64,000 nt of DNA from Maniola hyperantus (lineage: Eukaryota > Arthropoda > Insecta > Lepidoptera > Nymphalidae). Of the stretch, positions 1 through 10,844 are shown piece by piece. The position numbers and the translations under genes are program-made. Each line of letters begins with the position of its first letter. Positions within the stretch are counted from its first letter, which is position 1. Below the pieces are notes generated by a model, which searched no databases, had not been told where the DNA came from, and worked only from the letters and a program-made list of their open reading frames with translations. The stretch covers positions 12,794,720 through 12,858,719 of the forward strand of contig NC_048537.1 of the NCBI RefSeq assembly GCF_902806685.2. Reading direction: 5' to 3'.

Positions 1-254
1 TGTTTAACCCGTACTTATGCAAGTCTGCCCAATGTCCGTATGTGGTCCATATCACTAGATTAACAATTCCAGCGATTACATCGTCAAGAGAGTTGTCAGC
101 TTCAGTTGCCAAATCAAAGGCAAGTAAAACTGTAGGTACCTACTTTAGTCTGTATGCAACACCAGATTGCGCTTACAAATCATGTCACCGCAAAGCCATT
201 AATGCACCCAGAGCCGAGGGTAAATTTTGGGTAAGTACTTTACAAAATACATAA
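1..254. other. Unassigned sequence at the window edge
   Basis: No recognisable gene or repeat. A 70-codon plus-strand frame (42-254) shows no family resemblance and no splice context, and is not called. Confidence 0.5.
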
Positions 255-485
255 TTTGACACACGGTATATAGTTCGAAGAAGCGATAGATGTTGGGGTC
301 CCAAGATGCTGGAATAGCGGCCTCGCACCGGAAAGCGCAAAGTTGGCAGATAGGTGGACAGACGCTAGCAACTAATAGTAGGGACCCGCTGGCCGTACAA
401 GACCGGTAGTCTGAAGTCCTTACAAAAAAGATAGCCTGGGATAGCCCAGCTGTGGACGTCTATTGGTTGACGACAACGTCCCTAT
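255..485 (+). pseudogene. RTE-type LINE, decayed 3' end
   Basis: Translation gives fragments of the common lepidopteran RTE-type C-terminus: a WGPK motif, then RPRTGKR, with in-frame stops after MLE and after VGR. It closely parallels the better-preserved copy at 3675-3898. Only the tail downstream of the RT domain is present, consistent with 5' truncation on insertion. Confidence 0.65.
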
Positions 486-1227
486 AAAATCTGACTTTGA
501 ATTTATTAATGTACACTAATTGCACTTACTATCGGTACTGCCTGAGTCAAATTTAAATTTTTGAAAAGATGCGACCGTTTTTCTTGTTCGTTTTTTTTTG
601 CTAGGAATGGCATATTTTGAACTAGTGCACGTAGTATATTTACTTGACGATTCAAAAACACTCTGTAAAAGCAATTTATTTATTCGAGTAAAATGCGACA
701 GGTGGGCTTATAGCTGATTCAAAAACGTTAGAGATAAAGTTTTTCACATCACCTTTCCTTATTTCAATATTGATTGTAAGTAGGTATATCATAATATAGG
801 TAAGGAAAATGTACTGCCATCTAAATTTCAGCTTTTATAATTTGGCATTAGCTCTCGACTATAAGCCTAGCCCGAGTGATACGTTAATCCGGCTCTTTGT
901 TTAGTGTTTTTAAATAGTGCGGTCATATTTGCTTTTAGATATTGTCTACTTCATCTACATATAAGATTTACGAGAGCTGGCGCCTGGTGATAACTTTATC
1001 ACGTGTTAGCTGGAGAGCTGGTGGGAAATTTTGAGAAAAAGCTTGATAATTTCATCAAGTAACTAGTAACAACCTTCCTAACACAGTAAATACCTAATGT
1101 TCATTGTGGGCATATAATATGTGAGTAGTAAGTCCTAAGTTCGATACACAGCAGCGATAACTAAACTACTATACTACGATACTCCTTCAAGGTTAGTCCA
1201 CTTCCTTACTTATTAGTTTGCATAGTC
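486..1227. other. Gene-free AT-rich sequence
   Basis: No coding frame or confidently recognised repeat. One TAATCC site is near 885. Confidence 0.4.
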
Positions 1228-1440
1228 ACTTACCACCACGTGAAATGTCGTCATGTCAGTCAAGGGCTAACTTGTAATAAGTGAATTAAACAAAATGGAT
1301 TTGTAATGAAATGGTAATTTGGGAATTTCTAATTTCTAATTTGCCTCTCGTCTCGTCTGGAACGTTTCAAACGTGGCTTCTTACCAGCCAACCGACAAAA
1401 CCGTACCGACAAATGATTTAGCGTTCCGGTACGATGCTGC
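1228..1440 (-). repeat. Interspersed repeat 'AGTTAGCCCTTGACT' family, diverged copy
   Basis: AGTCAAGGGCTAACTTGTA near 1258 and TTAGCGTTCCGGTACGATGC near 1420 are the reverse complements of blocks in the copy at 4893-5095. Unrelated sequence lies between the two blocks. Confidence 0.55.
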
Positions 1441-2254
1441 ATAGAAAGAAATCAATTAGGTAGGGATATGAGTTTATCCAGTGAGTTTATTGGACTAGGT
1501 TAATCCGCTATCACTTTAAACTCCATCATCACCTACAAGATGAGATCGTATTTAAGGACTAGTTTGTATCTGAACAAAAAACGAAATCATGGAACACTTT
1601 TTCTGCCAGCAGATTCGTATGAATTTACGATTTACGAATTTTATCAACAAAATATAATAAGGACCTCTGCTGGAGTTAATAGCTCCACCGTGTTAATCTA
1701 AATACCACGTATATATAGTCATGCCCACCGATGGTAGGGGACTTACTGACATGATAATAAAACTGCTTATCAAGCACGCACTCGAAATTTTCCAACGGCT
1801 CTCGTGCTATGTAATCTGCCTCTGTACGTAATTCGGTGTTTTATTGCGAACAACACTTGATATCCTACATACGTTCTAATCACTAAGGACAAATTAAAAG
1901 ACAATGGGCTTAACTCTTATCTGATATTAGTTACATCTTGTGTACTTACGCTACTTTACGCTCATACAGGAATTAATATAATTTTATTACTGTGTCCTAA
2001 GAATAAAGTTATTGAAATAAAATTATCAATTCGATTGTATTATTCTCTTCTCACAAAATTCTCGTGAGTTTATTTTAAAATATTTTTACAAAAGTAAAAA
2101 ATGCTTAAAATGCTTATAAAGCTTAAAATGTTATTTTGCTAGTTTGGTATGTTGAAAATCTGGTATTAGTGTGCGTTTCCGCTGACGCGGAGCTGGGCGG
2201 AGTGGAGCCGAGCGGACCGTGAACTGGGCAATCACAGTGTTCGAAATTCCCACT
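1441..2254. other. Gene-free AT-rich sequence
   Basis: No protein family or repeat recognised. A GC-rich run of GCGGAGC-like motifs sits at 2165-2220 just before the TE-tail ORF. Confidence 0.4.
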
Positions 2255-2467
2255 CCGCATCAGTGGCGAAATGTCAAACTAAGGAAAAAGAGTTATCGAG
2301 TGAACCCGAGAGCTGGCAGCTACCTTGGACAAAGAATTAGTTTGGCCACCCAAAAAGGCAATGCTGCCAGCGTCTTGGGTACAATGCCTCGTTATAGGGG
2401 TCTCGATGAGGTTTTAGATTTAATTTAATTTATTTTAGGTTCAACTTAATATTTTTTCTAGTTTTAA
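2255..2467 (+). pseudogene. C-terminal tail of an unidentified mobile-element protein ('PRAGSYLGQR' family), copy 1
   Basis: The plus frame reads NPRAGSYLGQRISLATQKGN, then AASVLGTMPRYRGLDEVLDLI and a stop. The copy at 50470-50740 reads GDPRAGAYFAQRLSLAVQRG then NSASVLSTMP, so the peptide is conserved between two separate insertions. The 3' untranslated part (AGATTTAATTTAATTTATTTT) recurs at 54850. Upstream homology fades near 2255. A Helitron-type repeat inserted directly after it at 2468. The parent element is not recognised; a LINE or a DNA transposon would both fit. Confidence 0.5.
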
Positions 2468-2579
2468 TCCATACTAATATTATAAATGCGAAAGTGTGTC
2501 TGTCTGTCTGTCTGTTAGAGTTCCCACGGGATTTTTAAAAACCTAAATCCACGCGGACGAAGTCGCGGGCATCATCTAG
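2468..2579 (+). mobile_element. Helitron-type short repeat HelA, internally deleted
   Basis: It starts TCCATACTAATATTATAAAT and ends GACGAAGTCGCGGGCATCAT-CTAG, preceded by A and followed by T. The 5' TC, the GCG-GAC/GTC-GCG hairpin just before CTAG and the A/T insertion site are Helitron signatures, and the family resembles the non-autonomous Lep1 type. The central part is missing relative to 60127-60330. Confidence 0.75.
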
Positions 2580-2937
2580 TTTAGAATAAAGTTAATTTTT
2601 TAGAATTCATTGTTAATTATTAAAATACTGATTTGATTTTATAATAAAATAAAACAAAATTTTACTTCAGTTCATTTTCTTTTCAATAAAGCCATGGTTT
2701 AAATTGATCCTTCATTGGAGTCTTTATGTACCCCTTTTGCGGTAAACTTCAGAAACATCCAAAAAGTTTACTCCGAATTAAAATCGAAGGAGAGCAAGTT
2801 AAAGAGCGATAAATTACCATAATATGATCGGCCGAGTTCATCTGACATTTAACCAGACTTCAATGTTCAAAATGTTTGATTATCTGGTCCCAAGGGAGTT
2901 CCTTTTGCTCATTTACTGACTTTATCGGCCTCTGCCT
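2580..2937. other. Gene-free sequence
   Basis: AT-rich; nothing recognised. Confidence 0.4.
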
Positions 2938-3108
2938 CGGTAATCTAGAAGGTAGCATATATTTTAATGACGAGGTCCTGAGTTCGATTACCGGATTGGG
3001 CCAAAAATAATTCTACGTCATGATCAACCCATCGCCAGCGCACTACAGAGCTTGGATCTCCTTTCAATATGAGACGAGTTTGGCCATAGTCCACCACAAT
3101 GACTTCGC
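2938..3108. repeat. Two abutting SINE fragments
   Basis: 2938-3012 resembles a tRNA-related SINE head (GACGAGGTCCTGAGTTCGAT, B-box like). 3018-3105 is a diverged piece of the tRNA-SINE tail in minus orientation (ATGATCAACCCATCGCC, then GGCCATAGTCCACCAC). Confidence 0.5.
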
Positions 3109-3340
3109 TTGCATCAAGCTGTTATCTTGGGCAACCTCACTGTCGTAAACGCTTTAATAAGCAACCGAAGAATAAATATACAAATAATATACCGATTATG
3201 ATCTTTATTGGTGAACCAGTATTTAAATTTAGATGTATGCTTTTAAACTGCGATAGGAGATCTCAAAGTTGTAAAATTAAAAGCATATAAACACACAAAC
3301 ACTCGTATTAATATTGATGGGAATTAAGATATTATACTAG

Positions 3341-3645
3341 CTGTGGTAGCCTAGTGGTTAGGACGTCCGCCTTCCAATCGGAGGTCGGGGGTTCAATCCC
3401 GGGCACGCACCTCTAACTTTTCGAAGTTATGTGCGTTTTTAAGTAATTAAAATATCACTTGCTTTAACGGTGAAGGAAAACATCGTGAGAAAACCTGCAT
3501 GCCTGAGAGTTCTCCATAATTTTCTCAAAGGTATGTGAAGTCTGCCAATCCGCACTTGGCCAGACTATGGCTAAAACCCTTCTCACTCTGAGAGGAGACC
3601 TGTGCTCTGTAGTAAGCCGGTGATGGGTTGATCATGATGAAGATA
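3341..3645 (+). mobile_element. tRNA-derived SINE, near full length
   Basis: The A box TAGCCTAGTGG (3347-3357) and B box GGTTCAATCCC (3389-3400) are spaced as in a pol III promoter and sit in a tRNA-like head. The body runs GGAAAACATCGTGAGAAAAC to a GGGTTGATCATGATGA tail. About nine other copies lie in this window. Pol III transcription and LINE-driven mobilisation are inferred from family type. Confidence 0.85.
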
Positions 3646-3674
3646 TACATATTAAAGCACCTGTACTATTCATG

Positions 3675-3898
3675 GGAAGGGCACATAGTTCGTAAAACCG
3701 AGAGGCGTTGGGGTCCCAAGATGCTAGAATGGCGACCTCGCACCGGAAAGCGCAGCGTTGGAAGATCCCCCACTAGGTGGGCAGACGGCATCTAGCGAGT
3801 AGCAGGGAGAGCCGTTGGATTTAGGCTGCGCAAGACCATGGTGTGTAGCCACCTACAAGAGACTTATGTCCAGCATATCAACGATATAAAAAAGTAGG
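3675..3898 (+). pseudogene. RTE-type LINE 3' end
   Basis: The frame reads RRWGPKMLEWRPRTGKRSVG, then RSPTRWADGI and a stop, then RVAG. This is the tail of the RTE-type endonuclease/reverse transcriptase common in Lepidoptera. The RT domain itself is absent. One in-frame TAG marks decay. Confidence 0.7.
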
Positions 3899-4892
3899 TA
3901 CCTACTTTACCTACTCTTCAAGAAAAGCAATGAAATGATATCAATCTCTAACCCAAAACACGCCAAGTAGAGTAGGCACCTACCTACATCGAACGCTAAC
4001 CCCGCGTTTAATGAGATTATAAAGCATTATTTTATGGTATTAATGAGATCAAAAGCGTTCATACCATCTAAAACTCCTTTTAGCCCTCTTTTGCTCTGGC
4101 TCAAGTTAGTAAGAAGAACAACCCTTACGTGCCTTTTAGGAATATGTTAACCAAGCGGTAGCGGATTTACAATCGGCTGTTTTTGTAATTAATAATTAAA
4201 ATAAGTATTACGAGTAAGGTATAATAGTTTTTCTGGTTCACAATAAATATTTTTCATTATACTTTTTGTCATGAAGGGCTCAGGGCTTTAATTCAGGCTA
4301 CCTTCAGTTTTTTTTACGAAATAAATAAATTCGTAAGTTTACTCGTTGATCTCACAAGGTTCATAGTGAAATGGGGAAGGATACTTACTTAATAAAAAAA
4401 ATGAAATTATAATTTAACTAAGAGACATGTGGCTAATTCTGTTGTAAGCAATCTCTAAATTAAAGAAAATTGACGGGGTTAGTCGAGTGCTATTCTTTTC
4501 CGCAGGGAGCATTATGAAAAATATATCAATATATTAGGTACGACCTGCCTATAGGTTCCTATCTAAGTTAAGGCCTGTCATTTAGTTCATTATAGAGATT
4601 GTTTACAACACAATTAGCCACATTGATAAATCAATCCCTATTTTTACATGCAATCTTTTGATATTTTTCTTAGTTTAAATCGCTTTCGCTTATAAAATGT
4701 CTCCACTTTAACCCTCTCTCGGCGATATCTTATAAAATGTAACAAGGCCGGTGGGGATGAGTCTGAGATTCAATTAAATTTATTATGTATGTACGTGAGA
4801 TGCTCATCGCGCCAACAAATTGCTCTCTCTCGAGGGATTGATACCATGTAGTATATAATGTTGCTAAAGACATTTTTTATTTATTTATTCAG
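3899..4892. other. Gene-free AT-rich sequence
   Basis: No coding frame, RNA gene or recognised repeat. Confidence 0.4.
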
Positions 4893-5095
4893 ATACAAGT
4901 TAGCCCTTGACTACAATCGCACCTGGTGGTAAGTGATGATGCAATCGAAGATGGATGCGGGCTAACCTGAAAGCGGTATGGCAGTTTTTATGAAATCCAT
5001 ATCCCTTTGGTTTCTACACGGCATCGTTGGCATCGTACCGGAACGCTAAATCGCTTGGCGGCACGGCTTTGCCAGTAACCCCTGCCGGGAATCAA
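4893..5095 (+). repeat. Interspersed repeat 'AGTTAGCCCTTGACT' family
   Basis: Contains ACAAGTTAGCCCTTGACTAC, GGTAAGTGATGATGC, CCCTTTGGTTTCTACACGGC and GTACCGGAACGCTAAATCGC, a block common in lepidopteran genomes. It has no coding capacity. A diverged inverted relative is at 1228-1440. Confidence 0.6.
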
Positions 5096-5144
5096 ATATC
5101 AATAATTTCAGAAGTAAAATCTGGCAGTTGCAAACTGACTAAAT

Positions 5145-5335
5145 AATGCCCGTGACTTCGTCGTATAAGTTTCGGTTTTTTTTAATCTCATAGGAACTCT
5201 TTGAATTTCTGGGATAAAAAGTAGCGTATGTATCCCGGATGCAAACAATCTTACGTCAAAATCAGTTTAACAGATGGGCCGTGAACAGCTAGCAGACAGA
5301 CAGACACACTTTCGCATCGCATTTTTAATTAATAT
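5145..5335 (-). mobile_element. HelA Helitron-type repeat, diverged
   Basis: Minus orientation: GCCCGTGACTTCGTCG at one end, CAGACAGACAGACACACTTTCG at the other. The CTAG terminus is not preserved. Confidence 0.6.
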
Positions 5336-5961
5336 TGAATAATGAAAGTAACACTTAGTACCTACGAATTGTTATTTTAGTAATCAACTCCAGATCGAAA
5401 CAACTGCATCAATCAACCCTACAATCTCAATAGTTGTGATTGGCTGAATTTATGGTATTCTCGCTGCAACAATGCATTTCAACCAATCGTTTGAGAGTAC
5501 CAGCCAATCAATGATGATAGCGATCGTCACACTGTAGCTGTCAAGCAACGGCGGTCCTCAGTTTGGTACGTAAGTATCTGTTTAAGGATTTAATTAAAAC
5601 AGTAAGGTTTCTTAACAATAAGCTACAAGTGCGAGTAGTGAAAATAAACGACGATTTAATATCCGATCTCGTAACCACTGCAAATATTTCAAATTCACCA
5701 TACAGCTATTCAGGGGCTTAAATATAGAAAACAATGAGTTTCCAGTAATAAGGGGGGTGGTAGGGGTTGAGGTGAGGGTTAGCGGGGGTTGTTATTGTGT
5801 ACGGGCCGGGGTTACAATCAGGTATTAAAGAACGTAACATTGCTGGGACAGGCCAGATCTGGCTCAGCGCAGTGTAGCGGACTCGCTTTGTTGGCAGGAA
5901 TTCGGTTTAAACGCTTCGTTTAGCGCTATTCGCTGTGACATTTGTTTAGGAGTAAAATTAA
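5336..5961. other. Gene-free sequence with imperfect inverted motif
   Basis: ATTGGCTG (5438) and a reversed CAGCCAAT-like motif (5500) form a loose inverted pair. The rest, including G-rich 5750-5815, is unassigned. Confidence 0.35.
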
Positions 5962-6186
5962 TCTAAATATATAAAACGAAAAGGTGACTGACTGACTGAT
6001 CTATCAACGCACAGCTCAAACTACTGGATGAATCGGGCTGAAATTTGGCATGCAGATAGCTACCAAATATATAAATAGGCACCCGCTAAGAAAGGATTTT
6101 TGAAAATTCAACTCCTAAGGGGGTGAAATAGGGGTTTGAAATTTGTGTAGTCCACGCGGACGAAGTCGCGAGCATAAATATACTAG
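5962..6186 (+). mobile_element. HelC Helitron-type repeat
   Basis: It starts TCTAAATATATAAAACG after an A and ends in GACGAAGTCGCG followed by CTAG. The interior GGTGACTGACTGACTGATC and CAACGCACAGCTCAAACTAC define a family whose ends match HelA and HelB but whose body does not. Confidence 0.75.
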
Positions 6187-6196
6187 TAGGAACTAA

Positions 6197-6440
6197 ATGA
6201 TGATGCGTGCGAATTCGCCCGCGTAGATTTAGGTTTTCAAATATTTCTGATTTTCCGGGTTAAAAAGCAGGATATGTCCGTCTCCGGGATGAAAGCTACC
6301 TTTGCACCTAAGAGAACATGACCGCAACTTCGTTCTTGTGGATTTAGGTGTTTCTAAATCCCGTAGGAATTCTTTGATTTCCCGGGACCAAAAGTAGCGT
6401 ATGTCCATTGGCGGGATGCAAGTTATTTTTGTACTCATAA
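6197..6440 (-). repeat. Two head-to-tail HelA/HelB 3' fragments
   Basis: 6197-6305 and 6320-6440 each carry the reversed 'GATTTAGG...CCGGGATGAAAGC' block of HelA, diverged, without intact ends. Confidence 0.55.
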
Positions 6441-6829
6441 AATGGGTCAATTTGAATGTCATATGGATACGGGCCAGTTCTATGGTAGGCGGTAAAAGTA
6501 AGATAATGGTTAAAATTTAATTTGATCATCCAAAAAAAAAAATTTGGGTTGCACAAGTCAAGGTAATTTAACTTTTTATCATAATTTGATTTACTTTAAC
6601 CATGAAGTTACGAATTAGTTTGTGCAAATCCATTTTGTTTGTATCTTGGTGGGAAAGTTTGACTTTTTACTTTAACTTTCAAACATACAACTGGCCCCAA
6701 GAGAATCAGTCAATTAATCATAGCTTCGACTGACTTCCATTTTTAACAATGATTTCATTTCAATATTTAAGTACGTACCTGGAAGGTAAATGAGCAGTCT
6801 AAAATATGTAGGTACCTAGTCTTATAGGT

Positions 6830-7050
6830 TATTCCTGCGACTTCGTCTGCGTGTACTACACAAATTTCAAACCCCTATTTTACCCCCTTAGGGGTTGAAT
6901 TTTCAAAAATCCTTTCTTAGCAGATGTCTATAAATCATAATAGCTATCTGCATGCCAAACAGCCCGATCGGTCCAGTAGTTTGAGATGTGCGTTGATATA
7001 TCAGTCAGTCAGTCAGTCAATCGGTCACCTTCTCAATTTATATATTTAGA
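6830..7050 (-). mobile_element. HelC Helitron-type repeat
   Basis: Minus orientation: CTGCGACTTCGTCTGCGTG near 6834, TCAGTCAGTCAGTCAGTCAA near 7003, terminal GA at 7049-7050 (TC on the minus strand). Its 3' CTAG is displaced or lost. Confidence 0.65.
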
Positions 7051-7803
7051 TAATCCTACCTTATTATAAATTAATAATTTCATTTCGCTAAGCCGTATAT
7101 CTAATGAGAGTTTAAACTCCTCTCGACTTTTAAGTATTTCTCAAAACATCACAAACGTGAAGCTCATCAGGCGGGATCTGAACTCACGATGAAGATTATC
7201 AAAGTACCACTAAGTAGACGTACAATTCGGGAGGTCGTTATAATTTGCGAGGTTACGTCTAAGTCCCTGCTAATAAGGATCATCAAACAGGGGAAGAATT
7301 AAGGAAGCATTTGTTTTGATGTTCGCGGGCATTCGCGTCTTTACAGAATGAGGTTTAATAGAAAATTTACATCGCATAAGCTACTTTGGAAATCTTAAGC
7401 GGAGTCTCTGTTTAACAATAGGTATTTGTGTTTAATCAAACAATACTTGTCAGCATTCTGGAAAAGATTCCGAATAAAAAAATCTATTTAGTTTTCCCCC
7501 AGTAATGAACCAAACCACTTTGACTAATAGGATAAACAAGTAGCCTAGAAGATTTTAATCATTAAAGTACCCGAAATATTGGTCACTAAAGTGAAAAATG
7601 CATCTTCGATAGAGATTTTTTTTAAATAATAATGCTGATTCCAGACAAAAGTGTCATTCTGTGGAATTTTAGTATTACAATGAAATCTTCTGCATAATTT
7701 CGCTTAGTACTTCATCAAGAGTCATCAATAAATCAGATAGATAAGATCAGTTACTTCTTTTTGAATAATATTCTAGAACTACAGAAATTCTTACATTAAT
7801 TAC
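7051..7803. other. Start of the dve intron downstream of exon C
   Basis: Begins with the exon C donor at 7803. No further exon, repeat or RNA gene seen. Confidence 0.4.
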
Positions 7804-8033
7804 CTCATCCAACGGACATCCAGTAGACATCAACAGCGGCCTGCTCTGCACTAGAAGTAGCCTCAACAGCTTGTCCTTGATATCTTGCAGGGGAGTGAGC
7901 CTGGGTCTTAGCAGCTGGATCCTCAGGGTAGCAACGGTAGTGAGCTCCCCCAGGACTTCTCCCACTGTTGCCAATGGACCATCGGATATTCGCTCGAAAG
8001 GTAGTGGTTTCCAGTTATTTATTACCACTGAAC
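7804..8033 (-). CDS. dve: dve/SATB-family protein, exon C: second half of the ULD domain
   Basis: The acceptor CACCAG ends at 8034, and the exon opens with GT, completing the Gly codon left by exon B (AKG-SVVINNWKPLP). It continues FERISDGPLATVGEVL, then ELTTVATLRIQLLRPRL, then a Leu-rich helix and STGCPLDE. SATB1 has KWNPVPLSYVTDAPDATV and VTLKIQL at the corresponding places, so the exon finishes the ULD fold and the following helical region. The donor is set at GAG/GTAATT (intron from 7803). A second in-frame donor, AAT/GTAAGA, lies nine bases further on and would add Val-Ile-Asn; both leave phase 0. The next exon, expected to carry CUT-like or homeodomain sequence, was not found in 1-7803 and should lie below the window. 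Confidence 0.88.
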
Positions 8034-8860
8034 CTGGTGACAAGATAAATATTTTAATTTTTATTAGTAGGCTGCACCTATTTTATTTATTTTTATTTTT
8101 ATTTTTCATGTACCTACCGAAATTGTAGTTACATAATAGTAATAAATTAAGTAACATTGGAAATGCTTATCTCTGAACAGCCATTTCTTCCAGCATTCAA
8201 GGTTGTGAGTAAAGCGTATTAAAAAGTGGAATACTTAGGTCTAAAAGTTAATCTAATTTTGAAAATTGTCTATGAGGTCGTATGAATCTTTGAAGAATTG
8301 ACCGATTGTTAGTGGCTATAAATTAATTGATCTAGTTCTCAAAAAGAAAGAAGAAAGAATGAAAACGGCTATTTTGAAATTGTACACACACATGACCAGT
8401 TTTACCGACAGGTAGGTCAACTGAGCATCTCTACCACTTGGTTAATTAAGCTAACACCCCAAGCAGAAGAAACCCCAGAATAACCAGTAGGCAAGTGCCG
8501 TGGAGTACAACCTAAAAAGGGTCTCAATTTCCTTGCTGGAAAAATACAATAACTTCTTGAGGGCCCGATCCAGGACCTAATCTAATCATGGACATGGTAT
8601 TTAATGATCCTCAGCCCAATACGTTATTAGATCAACGCGGTAGTGAGTGGCCTTAGGAGTATTGCGGTTGGTATAAGGTTAGCTAACTTATTTTCCTTTA
8701 GCAGAAGCAGCCAGCTCATGAGGATATCCCAGCCTCATCATAGCAGCTGGCACTAGTTTATAGAAGGCAATCGCTACAGGGATGATGACGTACCTATCCA
8801 CCTTTTCTACTTCATTTCTTTACTCAGTTATAAGTTTCATAGTATGGGGTTCTCTCTTAC
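8034..8860 (-). other. Short dve intron (827 bases) between exons B and C
   Basis: A GTAAGAG donor at 8860 and a CACCAG acceptor ending at 8034 bound a phase-1 intron. Apart from the duplicated exon fragment at 8696-8800, it is ordinary AT-rich sequence with a T-rich stretch near 8080-8110. Confidence 0.85.
8696..8800 (-). pseudogene. Partial duplicate of dve exon B, splice-dead
   Basis: This copies the last 105 bases of exon B (8861-8965), offset by 165 bases, at roughly 85-88% identity by eye. The frame is open over about 34 codons, ending LVPAAMMRLGYPHELAASAK, identical to exon B over that stretch; upstream it carries A-to-V, T-to-I, H-to-Y and E-to-K changes. The exon B donor GTAAG has become GAAAA, so the 3' splice junction is lost. 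The nearest upstream AG (before TACGTC) would not keep the phase left by exon A. It looks like a tandem duplication that decayed, not an alternative exon. Many of the changes are C-to-T on the coding strand. Confidence 0.8.
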
Positions 8861-9049
8861 CTTTGGCAGAGGCAGCCAGCTCATGAGGATATCCCAGCCT
8901 CATCATAGCAGCTGGCACTAGTTCGTGGAAGGCGGTTGCTGCAGGGATGATGACGTAGCTGTCGGTCTCGACTACTGCTCGTCTCCTCCATGCGCCTTCT
9001 TCGATTGACGCAACAGCTTCTACCACGCAGTGTACTGGCAGGGTTTTAC
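8861..9049 (-). CDS. dve: dve/SATB-family protein, exon B: first half of the SATB-type ULD domain
   Basis: The acceptor TTTTTCAG ends at 9050 and the donor GTAAGAG starts at 8860. The exon is 189 bases, phase 1 in and phase 1 out. It encodes KTLPVHCVVE near its start and LGYPHELAASAKG at its end. These are the hallmarks of the SATB1/SATB2 ubiquitin-like oligomerisation domain, where human SATB1 has LPVFCVVE and LGYSHSSAAQAKG at the same spacing. In SATB proteins this domain drives self-association and lies N-terminal to the CUT-like and homeodomain DNA-binding regions. The insect member of this family is Dve, a nuclear transcription factor. No stop or frameshift is seen, and the splice phase agrees with both neighbours. 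A partial copy of the last 105 bases lies 165 bases downstream in the next intron. The family call is strong; the symbol follows from Dve being the insect SATB relative. Confidence 0.88.
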
Positions 9050-9267
9050 CTGAAAAAGAATGGATATGTAAGAACGGAAAATCATAATATACACTCTTTG
9101 CGTTGAACATTGAAATTTTCTTGGGTTGGAAATGATACGAGGCGCACTTCCCTGGGAACCCTCGTAGCTTAAATTTTAAGTTTACGTAATTAATTATCAC
9201 CATTACATTTCTTATAAACTCCACAAGATAATTGACAGTCAAAAACTACCCAATACAGTATTTGTCT

Positions 9268-9475
9268 ATGTCAAAAATAAATTATTTATAGGTGATTATT
9301 AAATAGAGGTTCTTCCAAAATACGTAAAATCCACGCTCTTTGTTAGTTTTAAGTATTAATTATTGATTAAACTAAAAAAGTAGATCAAATCATTGTGACG
9401 TCACATGCCAGTACTTCATAGAAACTCGCATAAAAAGATACTGATTTGACTAGTTGTCAATTACCGGATTTGAAT
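9268..9475. repeat. Repeat family carrying the empty P-element target site
   Basis: This block aligns by eye to sequence on both sides of the P-type element: CAAAAATAAATT..TTATTAAATA before, and TTAAACTAAAAA...TGACGTCACAT after. At the aligned position it has a single CGTAAAATC where the filled copy has GTAAAATA on each side of the element. It is therefore a paralogous empty site. Confidence 0.7.
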
Positions 9476-10844
9476 AAATAATAATTTGAGTTTGAGTTTG
9501 AAGCTCATTTTATACTTCCGCTAAAGGAATGAATTAAGAAAAGTACAATAGAAAATTGAGGATATTTCATTTGCTAACTCGTTTAAATAAATATGTCTAT
9601 TTAAGATTTTAATTCGAAAATACTATAAAATCACCACCATTATTCTCACATCTTAGCTGAACACAAACTAATGGCGTCCAATGTAGGTACTGAGGACGAC
9701 TTTTCAGCGTGAGGCTTAAAAATATAGCGGAAAAACTTTCTCTCTTAGCGACTGAAAAATCAACTTAGAGTAGACGTCGAAACGTTGTCGTTAAGAAGGC
9801 GTCTTAATTATTTAGCAACTTTTCAAGTGAAAAAGCAATGCTTTTGACTTGCGCGCAAAAAACCTCGTGAAACGTTAAAATAATAATTAATCCTTGTTCT
9901 ATGTCGGCGGCCGTCCTGATTTTGCTTTGTGCGATGCTTCCAGCGTCAGTCTTTGTGAGTTGCTTCTTTAGCGCAATATTAAATAGTTTTTGCCTCACTG
10001 CTCCTTAGTCTTGCACTCAAATGCGTTTTCTTTTACCCTTCCTCTTCCATCAAGCTAACTTTCCGACAAAGTTTAATATGATGAGCTGTGTTTACGAAAC
10101 TATATAATATTATAAAACAACGCAACATAAAATATAGATTATCTTATTCTATATCTACTCTGTATTTTTCTCAAAACCCTATAGTATTCATTTTACGCGG
10201 AACGTATTTACCTACTATTATTTTAATAGGAATTTGTACTAAGTGTCAGTTCTCTATCTTTAGTAATAAACAACCGTTTTTAATAAAAACAATATACGCA
10301 ACCCTAATAAAATTGATTTTGAATATCTATGAGAGTTATACCTTTTGTAGTACCTACTTAACTACCAACTGAATTTACATAATGCTAACCAACGGTTCAG
10401 CAAAGCGTAGAGCTTTGGAAAATTGTAAATTTGGCGGCGCAATAATCTCTTGATAATACTGTGCTTGGTTTCCGTGGAAAGTTGTATGAACCTTTAAAAT
10501 AGTCAGTCGGGATCGGAATGAATATTTTATAACAGCCATCGGAATCAGATTCAAAATAAACCAAAAATAATACTTAGGTAGTATAAAATCTTTCGTCAAA
10601 TTATAAAGTGTAATTTTTTTACATTTTCTTCGGAATAGTATTAGAAATCACGTCATGTAAGTATTTTGCCATATACATAGTATCGTGGCAACTCCCTGCC
10701 AGACACCCTTAAATTTTAACAATTCCCAATCAATATAATCAATATTCTCTTCGGGTTTTTATTACCAAATAATTTTCTATTGTTGTATTGATATTATTAA
10801 ACGACTTGAACTTCGGCTAGATATTTTCCATGGTGATTTATTAA
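9476..10844. other. Gene-free AT-rich sequence
   Basis: Several 60-95 codon frames exist but none resembles a protein family; they reflect AT-rich chance. No repeat recognised. Confidence 0.4.

Noticed and set aside
3341..3412. Possible tRNA gene
   Set aside because: A and B boxes are present, but the sequence is the head of a SINE found about ten times here; it lacks a proper acceptor stem pairing and CCA-proximal end.
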